Below, piece by piece: positions 16,234 through 25,369 of a stretch of 64,000 nt of DNA. The notes under the pieces are model-generated. The model was given only the letters and a program-made list of their open reading frames with translations, had not been told where the DNA came from and made no database searches. The stretch spans positions 868,001 through 932,000 of the forward strand of contig NZ_JAGGJX010000001.1 of assembly GCF_017873185.1 (NCBI RefSeq). The letters run 5' to 3'. Source of the stretch: Metaclostridioides mangenotii (GTDB taxonomy: Bacteria > Bacillota > Clostridia > Peptostreptococcales > Peptostreptococcaceae). The first letter of the stretch is position 1. Each line of letters opens with the position of its first letter. The position numbers and the translations under genes are program-made.

Positions 16234-18696
16234 CTATTCAGAAAATCTCACTCTATCTATTAAACTTTGCTTTTTAAAGCTTCTACTAATCGCATAAGTA
16301 AGTACAAATTGTATAATCACAATTGTTATAATTAGCAGTATTGTTGGAACGAGCGGATAGCTGTAAGTTTTTATATTAAGCATATGCTCAGCTTTAGCAT
16401 TTAGAAACATCGCATATCCAGCTATATTACCTAATACAAGCGTAACTACTAGAGTTCCCACTGTATAGAATATCCCTTCTATTTGGAACATTTTTATAAG
16501 TTGTTTATTCGAAAGACCTATTGCCTGCATAATCCCAAGTTCACGTCTTCTTGTATAAACACTATTTATCATAGTGTTGATAAGATTCATAACACCAACA
16601 GCAGAAATTATAATCATAAAAGCATAACAGGCTTTTGATGTTATATCCATTAGATTTTCCCACTTTTCCAATTGTTCTTGATAACTAGAGTATTTTAATA
16701 TCTCTTGATCTTTAGTCAACAACTTTAGTTCATTCTCTATTTTTTCGCCCTTCTCTTTATCAGCTATTATTTCGTAACTATAAGTAATGTTATTGTCAGT
16801 CAGTTTTTCTAACTCTGAGATTGGCATCACTATGTCTGCTGTATACGCGAACGATAACTCTACTATTGCTCCTACTTTAAATGTTTTCTTTACCTTTTTT
16901 CCATCTACACTTAGAGTTAAATTTAAATTATCCCCAGCCTTTATTTCTGGAAACCATCTTGTAATACGATTGGACAACATTATAGTATCGCTATTTTTTA
17001 AATCACTATATTTAACTTTTCCTTCTACTACTGACTTTTCAAATTCTTTTGCAAAGCTATCATCGTACCCATCTACAGACACTGGATACATTTTAGTGTC
17101 TTCTTTAAAATCATCTAGAGTCGCATCTAATGACTTTGTCTTCTTTATTTCTTTAACTCCATCTATATCCAAAACTCGTTTTTCAAACTCTGCATTTAGA
17201 GGATTATTTTTTGGGATATTGTCCCAACTCAGTTCTGGTTTCATTTTGTCGTGATTTGAAGATTCAATTTGAATACGATGATCATATAATATCTCTTGCC
17301 TAGCCATCTCTCTTGGATTTGCACAAGAAAGTACAGTCGCAATTACCATAAATAGTATACCTGTTGCCCCTAGTGTAAATATCGTTATCGTTGTTCTCTT
17401 TTTATTTCGTAATAAATTTGCTTTAGTCAAACCTCCAATAGTTATTTCTTTCGACCCTTGTCTTATTTTAGCCTTAATCTTGACATCTCCTCCGTATCTC
17501 ATCGCTTCAACTGGAGATATCTTACCTGCTGTAATCATAGGCTTTAAAAGCGATATGAATACTGTAATAAAAGTTATCACTACAGTCAACAGAATTATAT
17601 ATATATTGAATAGAGAAACTGATCCATCTTTTATCAACTCTACCATAACTTTACTGAGAGCATTATCCGCATTTACTGAAGTAATGAAATACTTAAAGAA
17701 TATATTGCTTATTATAAATCCAAGTATCAGCCCTACAGGTATCGCTATACATGCAACTAATAGACCTTCCTTCAATATAATATTTTTAATCTGTCTTTTT
17801 GTAGCTCCCAGAGCTTTAAGTTTTCCAAATTCCTGCACCTTCTGAATATTAGAAACATAGTAGATACTATACACTGTCAGAACTCCCGCAAAAGCAATAA
17901 CTAAAACTATAATTGCTATTATCGAAAATATATCTGGATCCACATAATTTGCCCAAAGGTATTCGCTATTTTCAACTATATCAGCATCTTTAACTCCAAA
18001 ATTTGCCGCTATCTCTTTAGTTAAAGCATTAATATCATCTGTAGTCATTTTATCTGCATTAGACAACCTATACATAACTCTATAAAGTCGTTCATCCTCT
18101 GGTAACTGATCTTTCATAAACTCACTTGATATGTAACCAGCAAACTGTTTTTGATCTGGCTTTTCACCATCTATTTTTATAATACCTGAAATTCTAAACT
18201 CGGCTTGTTTTTCATAACCTAGCCCATCTTTTTCTATAATCTGATATGGAAGCGACACTAGATCTCCCACCTTTAAATTTTTTCCAAATTTATTAAGTAG
18301 ACCTTGCGTTAAAGCTATATCATTTTTACTAACTGGCATTTTTCCAGACTTTAACACTACTTTATTTAACTCAACAGATGTCTTGTCCAAATTGATAAGT
18401 CTTACATTACTGTCCTTTACAGTCGCTTCTGCTATATCTATTCTTTTACCCAAAGTTTCTACATCTGCATGTTGTTTTAATGCTTCTACTTTATGCTCAG
18501 GCATATCTCTGTACATTACGTGCCATGTTGGATAAACCTTATTAACTGCAGTTGCTTGTAGTTTAACCATACCAAATCCAAAAGTCATTGTAGCAAGCAT
18601 AAGAATTGTAGTTAGAACTATTGCAATACCCGAAAGTATATTTCTGCCTTTATTTTGTTTTAAGTTCGCAAGCGCAGTTTTAGTTACAGTCTTCAT
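16234..18696 (-). CDS. FtsX-family ABC transporter permease (MacB-like, two repeats)
   Basis: An 820-residue permease with an N-terminal helix (about 20-45), a large extracytoplasmic domain (about 50-255), three helices (about 257-395), then a second half with the same plan: helix near 435, extracellular domain (about 460-680), and three C-terminal helices (about 690-815). Each half contains an FtsX domain (LKALGATKRQI and MQAIGLSNKQL are the matching cytoplasmic loops). Such exporters remove or sense antimicrobial peptides or lipoproteins. The start overlaps the ATPase gene by 17 bases. It is larger than typical BceB (about 650) and lacks its 10-helix layout. Confidence 0.88.
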   Translation of the reverse strand: MKTVTKTALANLKQNKGRNILSGIAIVLTTILMLATMTFGFGMVKLQATAVNKVYPTWHVMYRDMPEHKVEALKQHADVETLGKRIDIAEATVKDSNVRLINLDKTSVELNKVVLKSGKMPVSKNDIALTQGLLNKFGKNLKVGDLVSLPYQIIEKDGLGYEKQAEFRISGIIKIDGEKPDQKQFAGYISSEFMKDQLPEDERLYRVMYRLSNADKMTTDDINALTKEIAANFGVKDADIVENSEYLWANYVDPDIFSIIAIIVLVIAFAGVLTVYSIYYVSNIQKVQEFGKLKALGATKRQIKNIILKEGLLVACIAIPVGLILGFIISNIFFKYFITSVNADNALSKVMVELIKDGSVSLFNIYIILLTVVITFITVFISLLKPMITAGKISPVEAMRYGGDVKIKAKIRQGSKEITIGGLTKANLLRNKKRTTITIFTLGATGILFMVIATVLSCANPREMARQEILYDHRIQIESSNHDKMKPELSWDNIPKNNPLNAEFEKRVLDIDGVKEIKKTKSLDATLDDFKEDTKMYPVSVDGYDDSFAKEFEKSVVEGKVKYSDLKNSDTIMLSNRITRWFPEIKAGDNLNLTLSVDGKKVKKTFKVGAIVELSFAYTADIVMPISELEKLTDNNITYSYEIIADKEKGEKIENELKLLTKDQEILKYSSYQEQLEKWENLMDITSKACYAFMIIISAVGVMNLINTMINSVYTRRRELGIMQAIGLSNKQLIKMFQIEGIFYTVGTLVVTLVLGNIAGYAMFLNAKAEHMLNIKTYSYPLVPTILLIITIVIIQFVLTYAISRSFKKQSLIDRVRFSE

Positions 18697-19366
18697 GCGC
18701 GCTCACCACCTTGCCGTCCTCTATAACTACGATTCTATCTGCCATCTGAGCAATAGTCTCATCGTGCGTAATAAGGATTAAAGTCTGTCCGTATTTTGTT
18801 ACACAAGATTTAAGAAGTGTTATAACTTCCATTTCAGTCTTAGAGTCAAGATTTCCCGTAGGTTCATCTGCAAGTATAATTGCCGGTTTAGAAGCTAGTG
18901 CTCGTGCAATTGCTACTCTTTGCTGTTGACCTCCTGAAAGAGTGTTCGGAAGTGATTTTAATTTTTCTTCCATACCTACACTTCTGATTATCTCCATAAC
19001 GAAACTTTCGTCGACTTTATTTCCATCAAGACCTATTGGAAGCACAATATTTTCCCAAACATTAAGAGATGGGATAAGATTATAATTTTGAAAAATAAAT
19101 CCTATCTTTCTTCTTCTAAAAACAGCTAGCTTTTCATCCTTTAATTTGAATATATCTTTTTCTGCAATAAATACCTTTCCTGAATCCGGTCTATCAAGAC
19201 CACCAATCATATGTAAAAGTGTGCTTTTTCCAGATCCAGACCTCCCTACAATAGCTATAAATTCTCCTTCTTTTACTTCAAGATTTGTATCATCTATAGC
19301 TTTTACTAAGTTCTCTCCTGACCCGTAATGTTTCACTAAATTTCTTACCTCAAGTATCGCATTCAT
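18680..19366 (-). CDS. MacB/LolD-type ABC transporter ATP-binding protein
   Basis: Partner ATPase of the FtsX permease. Walker A GRSGSGKS at about 42-49, Q-loop FIFQNYNLIPS, signature LSGGQQQR, Walker B IILADEPTGNLDSKT, H-loop LILITHD. Length 228 is standard. The LADEPTGNLD wording is characteristic of the MacB/LolD/BceA branch, which drives conformational work rather than bulk import. It is preceded by an operator-like palindrome and lies downstream of the two-component genes, so its expression is likely controlled by them. Confidence 0.92.
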   Translation of the reverse strand: MNAILEVRNLVKHYGSGENLVKAIDDTNLEVKEGEFIAIVGRSGSGKSTLLHMIGGLDRPDSGKVFIAEKDIFKLKDEKLAVFRRRKIGFIFQNYNLIPSLNVWENIVLPIGLDGNKVDESFVMEIIRSVGMEEKLKSLPNTLSGGQQQRVAIARALASKPAIILADEPTGNLDSKTEMEVITLLKSCVTKYGQTLILITHDETIAQMADRIVVIEDGKVVSAHEDCN

Positions 19367-19445
19367 ATCTCCATACCTCCTATTTGTTATCCCTCTGTCT
19401 ATATTTAGTTTACTAAGACAATCTTACAGGAGGCTTTCAATATGT

Positions 19446-19460
19446 CTACAGTTTTGTAAG
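19446..19460 (-). promoter_or_regulatory. Candidate response-regulator operator (BceR-like)
   Basis: The minus strand reads CTTACAAAACTGTAG, fitting the TNACA-N4-TGTAA pattern known for BceR-type regulators with one mismatch. It lies about 80 bases upstream of the ABC ATPase start in the 124-base gap after the kinase gene. No good -35 box follows, as expected for an activated promoter. Confidence 0.55.
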
Positions 19461-19490
19461 ACTTCTTTTTAATATATAAATCAATTGATT

Positions 19491-20735
19491 TTATATCTTT
19501 TCTATTGGCAAAGTCAACTGAAATACACTTCCTCCAGAAAGTGATTTTTTTACTCTAATACTTCCGCCTTGCTCTTCTAAAATTCTTCTGACTAAGTATA
19601 ACCCAACACCTGATCCTTCAGACTCCACAACTTTTTTAGCATTACCTCTATAAAACCTTTTAAATATCTTTGTATAGTCTGATTTATCAATTCCAATTCC
19701 TTCATCTTCTATTTCTACTATAATATAGTTGATCAATTTCTGAACTCTTAACTTTATACTTGTCCCACTTTCAGAATACTTAACTGCATTATCTAATACA
19801 TTTACAAAAGCTTCTCTCGTCCATTTTGGATCGTGTAAAATATTGATATCTTCAAATTCTTCAGTAATAATTTCTATGTTTTTATCAAAAGCCTTCATAA
19901 ATACAGTGCTCATTGATTCCTTTAAAGTCGTTTTTATACTATAAGAAGTGGGTTTTATTTCAATCATATTAGCTTCAAGCCTAGATACATTTATCAAAGC
20001 ATCTAAAAGCCCTTCAAGTTTCTTTATTTCATCAAATCCTTTAGCTAAAAAACTACTTCTCTCTTCTTCTGAGAAAGTATTTATATCTGCTATCTCATAA
20101 CTCATTTTTAGCGATGCTAGAGGCGTCTTTAATTGATGTGATATATCTGTAACCATCTCTTTAGTATCACGTTCTTCAGCTACCATATTATCTCTAAGTA
20201 CATTTAATTTGCCACCGAGTTCATATAATTCGTTTTCAAGTTTTCTAAAGTATAAACTGTAACTAGATTTTTGGTCATGTTCTTCAAATTTATAACTGTA
20301 TATATTATCTTTATAATGTCGTATACACTGAATAAAATCTTCAATCTCTTTAATATTACTTCTATCCTCTCTCTTTTGAATAGACCTATCTATTTGTAAT
20401 ACAAATACTCCAACAGGCAAGATGCTCATTACAATAAACTTTGTATATGTTTTTATAATCACCGTGCTCTTCCTATTTTTAATTGTGTATCCGTATTTAT
20501 CTTCTAAAAACTTTCCAGAGTCTACATCAGAATTTGAGTAAGCCCTATCTCCTTCAAATACTTCAATCAGATCTTTCTCTAACTCAGGGTGTTTATTGAT
20601 TAAAATTCCAAGTTTCCTATTATCTTCATACTGTATATGTTTATTAAAATTATATAAAATCACACAATTTGCAAACACGACTAGAAATAATAGAAATAAG
20701 ATAATAATTACTCTTTGTTGCTTCCCTTTACCCAT
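19491..20735 (-). CDS. Sensor histidine kinase
   Basis: A 414-residue kinase with two helices (about 9-29 and 96-116) enclosing an extracellular loop of about 65 residues, a coiled linker, the DHp domain with H200 in TDISHQLKTPL, and the HATPase domain with N box FVNVLDNAVKYS, G1 EDEGIGID and G2 GSGVGLYLV. The sensor loop is too large for the loop-less BceS type, so stimulus sensing may be direct. It overlaps the response regulator gene by 28 bases and sits upstream of the ABC exporter. Confidence 0.93.
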   Translation of the reverse strand: MGKGKQQRVIIILFLLFLVVFANCVILYNFNKHIQYEDNRKLGILINKHPELEKDLIEVFEGDRAYSNSDVDSGKFLEDKYGYTIKNRKSTVIIKTYTKFIVMSILPVGVFVLQIDRSIQKREDRSNIKEIEDFIQCIRHYKDNIYSYKFEEHDQKSSYSLYFRKLENELYELGGKLNVLRDNMVAEERDTKEMVTDISHQLKTPLASLKMSYEIADINTFSEEERSSFLAKGFDEIKKLEGLLDALINVSRLEANMIEIKPTSYSIKTTLKESMSTVFMKAFDKNIEIITEEFEDINILHDPKWTREAFVNVLDNAVKYSESGTSIKLRVQKLINYIIVEIEDEGIGIDKSDYTKIFKRFYRGNAKKVVESEGSGVGLYLVRRILEEQGGSIRVKKSLSGGSVFQLTLPIEKI

Positions 20736-21382
20736 ATATAGCCCATTCCTCTCACATTTTGAATATAATCAGCCCCCAACTTATTTCTAAGTCTACTGAT
20801 ATTTACAGAAACCGTATTGTCGTCCACAAACTGCCCTTCGCTATCCCATACATGGGTTAATATCTGCTCTTTAGAGACAATCTGCTTTGAATTTTCCATA
20901 AGGTAAATAAGAAGCTGAAGCTCAGTTTTGCTGAGTTGTATTTCATCATCGTTCCTGAAAACTTTCATATCTTTGTATGAAATTCTTATTTCCTCAGAAA
21001 CAAGAGTTAGCCTATCTGGACTATCTATTCTCCTCATCAGTGCATTTACTTTGGACATAAGAACCATCAAGCTGAATGGCTTGGTTATATAGTCATCCCC
21101 TCCCATATCGTATCCATTTACAATATCAATCTCCTGATTTAAAGCTGTTAAAAATATTATATACACATCACTCTGTTTTCTTATTTCTCTACAAAAATCT
21201 ATTCCACTCCCATCACCTAAGGATATGTCGCTTATTATCAAATCTATTGCATGCTTATTAAAACAATCTATAGCTTCACTTACTCCGTAATTAGAGTAAA
21301 CTATGTATCCTTCTCTTTCTAATCTCAAGCTAATTCCCCTATTTAGATTTTCATCGTCTTCTAGTAGTAATATCGATTTCAC
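20708..21382 (-). CDS. OmpR-family response regulator
   Basis: Receiver domain (about 1-118) with acidic pair near LLLEDDEN, phospho-acceptor Asp in IISDISLGDG, Thr in FLTA and Lys in TKPF, followed by an OmpR winged helix (about 128-222). It should activate the downstream exporter through the palindrome at 19446-19460. I place the start at GTG 21380-21382, 8 bases after GGAGG; the ATG two codons upstream (21386-21388) is almost touching the ribosome site. Partner kinase overlaps by 28 bases. Confidence 0.92.
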   Translation of the reverse strand: MKSILLLEDDENLNRGISLRLEREGYIVYSNYGVSEAIDCFNKHAIDLIISDISLGDGSGIDFCREIRKQSDVYIIFLTALNQEIDIVNGYDMGGDDYITKPFSLMVLMSKVNALMRRIDSPDRLTLVSEEIRISYKDMKVFRNDDEIQLSKTELQLLIYLMENSKQIVSKEQILTHVWDSEGQFVDDNTVSVNISRLRNKLGADYIQNVRGMGYIWVKGSNKE

Positions 21383-21702
21383 TTTCATTTCCTCCTCAAA
21401 TTAGACCCCATACGTATATTATAACTTAATTTGCATGTTCTTTAGATTAAAACTTTAATATATAATTCACAATATAAAAAAGAACTGCTGATATTAAATT
21501 CATAAACAGTCCCATTAAACAATCATTTAGATTATCAAATAAATATTCAACATCCTCACTTGGAAAATAAATTAAAAAAAGACATAAAAATAGCTGAATA
21601 GTGTTTTGTAACTGACTAAAATCAAATACATTCTAGTCAGTTGAAACAACTAATCAGCTTATTGTTCTTTTAATTAAACCACTCTTTTCAATACAAAAGT
21701 AA
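21383..21702. other. Intergenic region pnp-response regulator
   Basis: About 320 AT-rich bases. A 9-bp inverted repeat AACTGACTA/TAGTCAGTT (21610-21618 and 21634-21642) may serve as pnp terminator but has no U-tract. A TATAAT with no clear -35 lies about 30 bases before the regulator. A 61-codon open minus-strand frame without a start codon (21447-21632) is discussed as a finding. Confidence 0.4.
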
Positions 21703-23805
21703 TTATTTTTGAGGTTTTGGAAGTAAAACTTTTCTAGATAAGTTTACTCTACCTTTTTCATCTATCTCAGTTACTTTAACTTCTACTTCATCTCCGATGT
21801 TTAAAACGTCTTCAACTTTAGCAACTCTCTCATGAGCTATATGCGAAATATGAAGTAATCCTTCTTTACCTGGAAGTATCTCTACAAAGGCACCGAAATT
21901 CATTATTCTACTTACTTTACCTTTATAAACCTGTCCAACCTCTGGCTCTACAACTATATTGTTGATTAACTCTTGAGCTTTGGCTATCATTTCAGCCTCT
22001 ATTCCAGATATGAATACTTCACCTGTTTGCTCTATGTCTATTTTAACTCCAGTTTCGTCTATTATCTTAGTTATAATTTTTCCACCTGGCCCTATTACAT
22101 CTCTTATTTTGTCTGGATCTATCATCATCTTAACGATCTTAGGAGCGTATGGTGATAATTCTGATTTTGGAGCTGATATTGTCTTTCTCATTTCGTTTAG
22201 TATATGAATTCTACCTTCTTTAGCTTGAGCTAAAGCTCTTCTAAGAACTTCTTCATCTATACCAGCGATTTTTATATCCATTTGTATAGCTGTAACTCCA
22301 TGCTCTGTACCTGCAACCTTGAAGTCCATATCTCCTAGGTGATCTTCCATACCTTGTATATCAGAAAGTACTGCTACTTTACCGTCTTGTTTGATAAGAC
22401 CCATAGCTATACCTGCAACCATATCTTTTATAGGTACACCAGCATCAAGAAGTGATAGTGTAGATCCACAAACACTCGCTTGAGATGTAGATCCATTTGA
22501 ACTAAGTACTTCTGATACTAATCTTATTGCATATGGAAAATCTTCTTTTGAAGGTATAACTGGAACTAACGCTCTCTCTGCTAAAGCACCGTGTCCGATC
22601 TCTCTTCTACCTGGACCTCTTGAAGGTCTTGCTTCACCAACACTGTAAGCCGGGAAGTTGTAGTGGTGCATGTATCTCTTGTTTTCTTCTTCATCTAGTC
22701 CATCAAGTTTTTGAACATCACCTAATGCACCTAGTGTTGCAATATTTAATACTTGAGTTTGACCTCTAGTAAATATAGCTGAACCATGAGTTCTTGGGAC
22801 CATTCCAACTTCTGACCATATAGGTCTTATCTCTTCTGGTTTTCTGTTATCTGGTCTAAGATTATCATGTACTATAGACTTTCTAACTTCTTCCTTTATT
22901 ATCCCTTGTAAAACTTCTTCTATATCGCTTTGGAAATCTTCGAAGTCATCTATTTTCTCAGCAAAATGACCTAGAGTTTCTTCTTTAACTAGATCCATCT
23001 TCTCTTGTCTTTCCATCTTTTCAACTGTTTTTACTGCTGCACTCATCTTGTCAGTTGCAAAGTCTCTAACAGCTTTATCTATGTCTTCATTTACACAGTG
23101 TAATTCTATATCTAATTTTTCTTTACCTACTTCTGCTACTATACCTTCTATAAACTCAACAACCTTCTTGATTTCAGTATGAGCAAATAGTATAGCTTGT
23201 AACATAACGTCGTCTGGAACTTCATCAGCGCCAGCTTCAACCATCATTATCGCATCTTTTGTACCAGATACAACTAGGTGCATACTGCTCTTTTCTCTTT
23301 GCTCTACGTTAGGATTTACAACAAAAGCTCCATCAACAAGCCCTACACAAACTGATCCTGTTGGCCCGTTGAAAGGTATCTCAGATATTGATAATGATAT
23401 TGATGATCCTATCATAGCCATAATGTCAGGTGTACAATCTTGGTCCACAGATAAAACTGTAGCAACAACTTGAACATCATTTCTAAATCCATCTGGGAAT
23501 AATGGTCTTATCGGTCTATCTATTAATCTAGAAGTAAGTACAGCTTTTTCAGAAGGTTTTCCTTCTCTCTTTAAAAATCCTCCAGGTATCTTACCTACAG
23601 AATATAACTTTTCTTCAAAATCCACACTTAGTGGGAAGAAATCTATCCCGGCTCTTGGCTTAGATGATTTACTTGCATTCACCATTACCATACTGTCACC
23701 GTATCTTACAATACAACTACCGCTTGATAGTTCACAAATCTTGCCTATTTCAACAGAAAGCTCTCTTCCTGCGAAATCCATTTTATAAATTTTATGTTCA
23801 AACAT
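21703..23805 (-). CDS. pnp: Polynucleotide phosphorylase
   Basis: Trimeric 3'-5' phosphorolytic exoribonuclease. Two RNase PH domains (about 10-215 and 310-540), the helical linker between, a KH domain ([18 protein letters not shown], about 555-615) and a C-terminal S1 domain ([21 protein letters not shown] onward). The phosphate-binding and catalytic motifs are kept, including [12 protein letters not shown] and [20 protein letters not shown]. At 700 residues it matches the family. AGGAGG lies before the ATG. Unusually, a DegV gene separates it from rpsO, with which it is often directly paired. Confidence 0.98.
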   Translation of the reverse strand: MFEHKIYKMDFAGRELSVEIGKICELSSGSCIVRYGDSMVMVNASKSSKPRAGIDFFPLSVDFEEKLYSVGKIPGGFLKREGKPSEKAVLTSRLIDRPIRPLFPDGFRNDVQVVATVLSVDQDCTPDIMAMIGSSISLSISEIPFNGPTGSVCVGLVDGAFVVNPNVEQREKSSMHLVVSGTKDAIMMVEAGADEVPDDVMLQAILFAHTEIKKVVEFIEGIVAEVGKEKLDIELHCVNEDIDKAVRDFATDKMSAAVKTVEKMERQEKMDLVKEETLGHFAEKIDDFEDFQSDIEEVLQGIIKEEVRKSIVHDNLRPDNRKPEEIRPIWSEVGMVPRTHGSAIFTRGQTQVLNIATLGALGDVQKLDGLDEEENKRYMHHYNFPAYSVGEARPSRGPGRREIGHGALAERALVPVIPSKEDFPYAIRLVSEVLSSNGSTSQASVCGSTLSLLDAGVPIKDMVAGIAMGLIKQDGKVAVLSDIQGMEDHLGDMDFKVAGTEHGVTAIQMDIKIAGIDEEVLRRALAQAKEGRIHILNEMRKTISAPKSELSPYAPKIVKMMIDPDKIRDVIGPGGKIITKIIDETGVKIDIEQTGEVFISGIEAEMIAKAQELINNIVVEPEVGQVYKGKVSRIMNFGAFVEILPGKEGLLHISHIAHERVAKVEDVLNIGDEVEVKVTEIDEKGRVNLSRKVLLPKPQK

Positions 23806-23914
23806 TAATGCTTGTCCTCCTCTTATATAAAAACACGTTCATAGTCCTAAGTAATATATTATCAAAAATAGTATAATTAGACAATATAAATATACTTGTA
23901 TATCAATAAAGCAC

Positions 23915-24760
23915 TTAATTTGAGCAACTTATAGCAAGTATATCCGGACCTGTATGTGAACAAATTGCAACTCCACCTCTAGTAAATAAAAGCCTTCTGC
24001 AATTTATTCTCTTCTTAACTTCTTCTTCTAATTTGTCTATATCCTCTATATTATCTCCACAACCTATAGTAAATATCATATTTTCTATATTTTTTCCTTT
24101 ACAAAGCTCTAATATCATATCTACAAGTTTAGTAGCAACTTGCTTTGATCCTCTTACTTTATTGACAAGCTTAGCTTCTCCATCATCGAAGAAAAATATA
24201 GGTTTTATATTTAACATATTTCCTACTAAAGCTGTAGTAATTGGTACTCTGCCACTTTTCTTTAAGAAATTTAGAGTGTAAGGCATAAATATTAGTCTAA
24301 CACTGCTATAAATTGACTCTAATTCTTCAACTATTTCATTTGCATCCATTCCGCTCTCAAGTAGTTCGCATGCTTTAATTACATACTGTCCACTTCCAAG
24401 AGATAAATTGCGTGTGTCAAATACATGTATCTTATCTTGATCTGTATCATTTTTAGCTAATGTAGCACTTTGAAATGTTCCAGAGGTATTCGCTGCACCT
24501 GTCAGGCAAATAATTTCATAACCCTCTGCGATATACTTATCAAAAACCTCTTTAAATTCCATATATGTGGCTTGAGACGTCTTTGGTATAACATTTATTT
24601 TTTTTACCAAGTCGTAAAACTCTTGTTTATTTATATCAACGCCTTCTCTAAATTCCTTATCATCAACCATTATAGTAAGCGGAACTATTTCAATGTATTC
24701 TTTCTCCATTATTTCTTTTGGTATATCACACAGACTATCACAAACTAATTTTATCTTCAA
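23915..24760 (-). CDS. DegV family fatty-acid-binding protein
   Basis: DegV/FakB-type lipid carrier, 281 residues. The start KIKLVCDSLCDIP and the conserved TSQATYMEF and CLTGAANTSGTFQSA segments are the fatty-acid head-group and contact regions of this family. FakB proteins present fatty acids to a FakA kinase, which is not in the window. The true start is probably TTG 24758-24760, because AAGGAGGAG lies 8 bases upstream; the ATG six codons earlier lies before that site. Position between rpsO and pnp is unusual. Which fatty acid is bound cannot be told. Confidence 0.9.
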   Translation of the reverse strand: MKIKLVCDSLCDIPKEIMEKEYIEIVPLTIMVDDKEFREGVDINKQEFYDLVKKINVIPKTSQATYMEFKEVFDKYIAEGYEIICLTGAANTSGTFQSATLAKNDTDQDKIHVFDTRNLSLGSGQYVIKACELLESGMDANEIVEELESIYSSVRLIFMPYTLNFLKKSGRVPITTALVGNMLNIKPIFFFDDGEAKLVNKVRGSKQVATKLVDMILELCKGKNIENMIFTIGCGDNIEDIDKLEEEVKKRINCRRLLFTRGGVAICSHTGPDILAISCSN

Positions 24761-24951
24761 AATAATCTCCTCCTTCATATAATAAAATTTCTATATAAGT
24801 TATGTTTTTCCTCTATAAGTTCAATATGTACGAATTTCTATTAATAAATACTAAATAATTTAAATATTGTATACGACTTATACACTATACCTCTTAAAAA
24901 ATCGGAAATTACTTAAAATATGTAGATATTTGGGATTTCGATAAAAATTAC

Positions 24952-24981
24952 AAAAAAGCAGGTATCTTAAATACCTGCTTT
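24952..24981 (-). terminator. Terminator of rpsO
   Basis: Minus strand stem AAAGCAGGTAT / ATACCTGCTTT (11 bp; 24971-24981 with 24955-24965), 5-base loop, then a T run (24952-24957). It lies 14 bases past the rpsO stop, a strong intrinsic terminator. Confidence 0.92.
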
Positions 24982-24995
24982 AATATAGAAATAAA

Positions 24996-25250
24996 TTACT
25001 TTCTTAATCCTAATTTTGCTATTAATGCTCTGTATCCTTCAAGATCTTTTTCTTTTAGGTAAGCTAATAGATTTCTTCTTCTACCAACCATTTTAAGAAG
25101 TCCTCTTCTTGAGTGGTGATCTTTTTTATGAATCTTTAAATGCTCGTTTAACTCATTGATTCTAGTAGTTAATAAAGCTATTTGTACTTCTGGAGAACCT
25201 GTGTCTCCTTCTTTTCTTGCATATTCATTTATGATTACTTCTTTGTTCAT
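24996..25250 (-). CDS. rpsO: Ribosomal protein S15
   Basis: Primary 16S rRNA binder of the 30S platform. The 84 residues contain the signature [20 protein letters not shown], then [26 protein letters not shown]; the protein is about four residues shorter than usual at the N terminus. Start is ATG 25248-25250, with GGAGG 8 bases upstream. The gene has its own promoter, a folded leader and a strong terminator, so it is a monocistronic unit. Confidence 0.97.
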   Translation of the reverse strand: MNKEVIINEYARKEGDTGSPEVQIALLTTRINELNEHLKIHKKDHHSRRGLLKMVGRRRNLLAYLKEKDLEGYRALIAKLGLRK

Positions 25251-25275
25251 TTGTAAAACCTCCATTATATTTAAT

Positions 25276-25320
25276 AATCGCCAAATACTAAGCATTGATT
25301 GGAGTATTCAAATGCCGAGT
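25276..25320 (-). promoter_or_regulatory. Folded rpsO leader, candidate S15 autoregulatory element
   Basis: Between promoter and ribosome site the minus-strand RNA can pair TCGGC...GAATACT (25303-25318) with AGTATTTGGCGA (25278-25289). Alternatively GCATT (25311-25315) pairs with AATGC (25292-25296), within and across that stem. Two overlapping pairings suggest a switch or pseudoknot, and S15 leaders in other bacteria use such folds. Evidence here is only pairing and position. Confidence 0.4.
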
Positions 25321-25340
25321 AATGGTTATTTTCCTAAACT

Positions 25341-25369
25341 ATTTTAACATAAATTATTTTATTTTGCAA
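25341..25369 (-). promoter_or_regulatory. Promoter of rpsO
   Basis: Minus strand TTGCAA (25364-25369), 17-base spacer, TAAAAT (25341-25346). The -35 box lies inside the last codons of ribF. Confidence 0.7.

Noticed and set aside
16787-17254. 155-codon plus-strand open frame inside the FtsX permease gene
   Set aside because: Entirely antiparallel to a well-supported 820-residue gene, has no ribosome site, and its composition (Ser/Phe/Ile-rich) is typical of a shadow frame.
21610-21642. Nine-base inverted repeat as pnp terminator
   Set aside because: The 3' flank on the minus strand is ACAAAACAC, not U-rich, so intrinsic termination is not supported; kept only as a remark.
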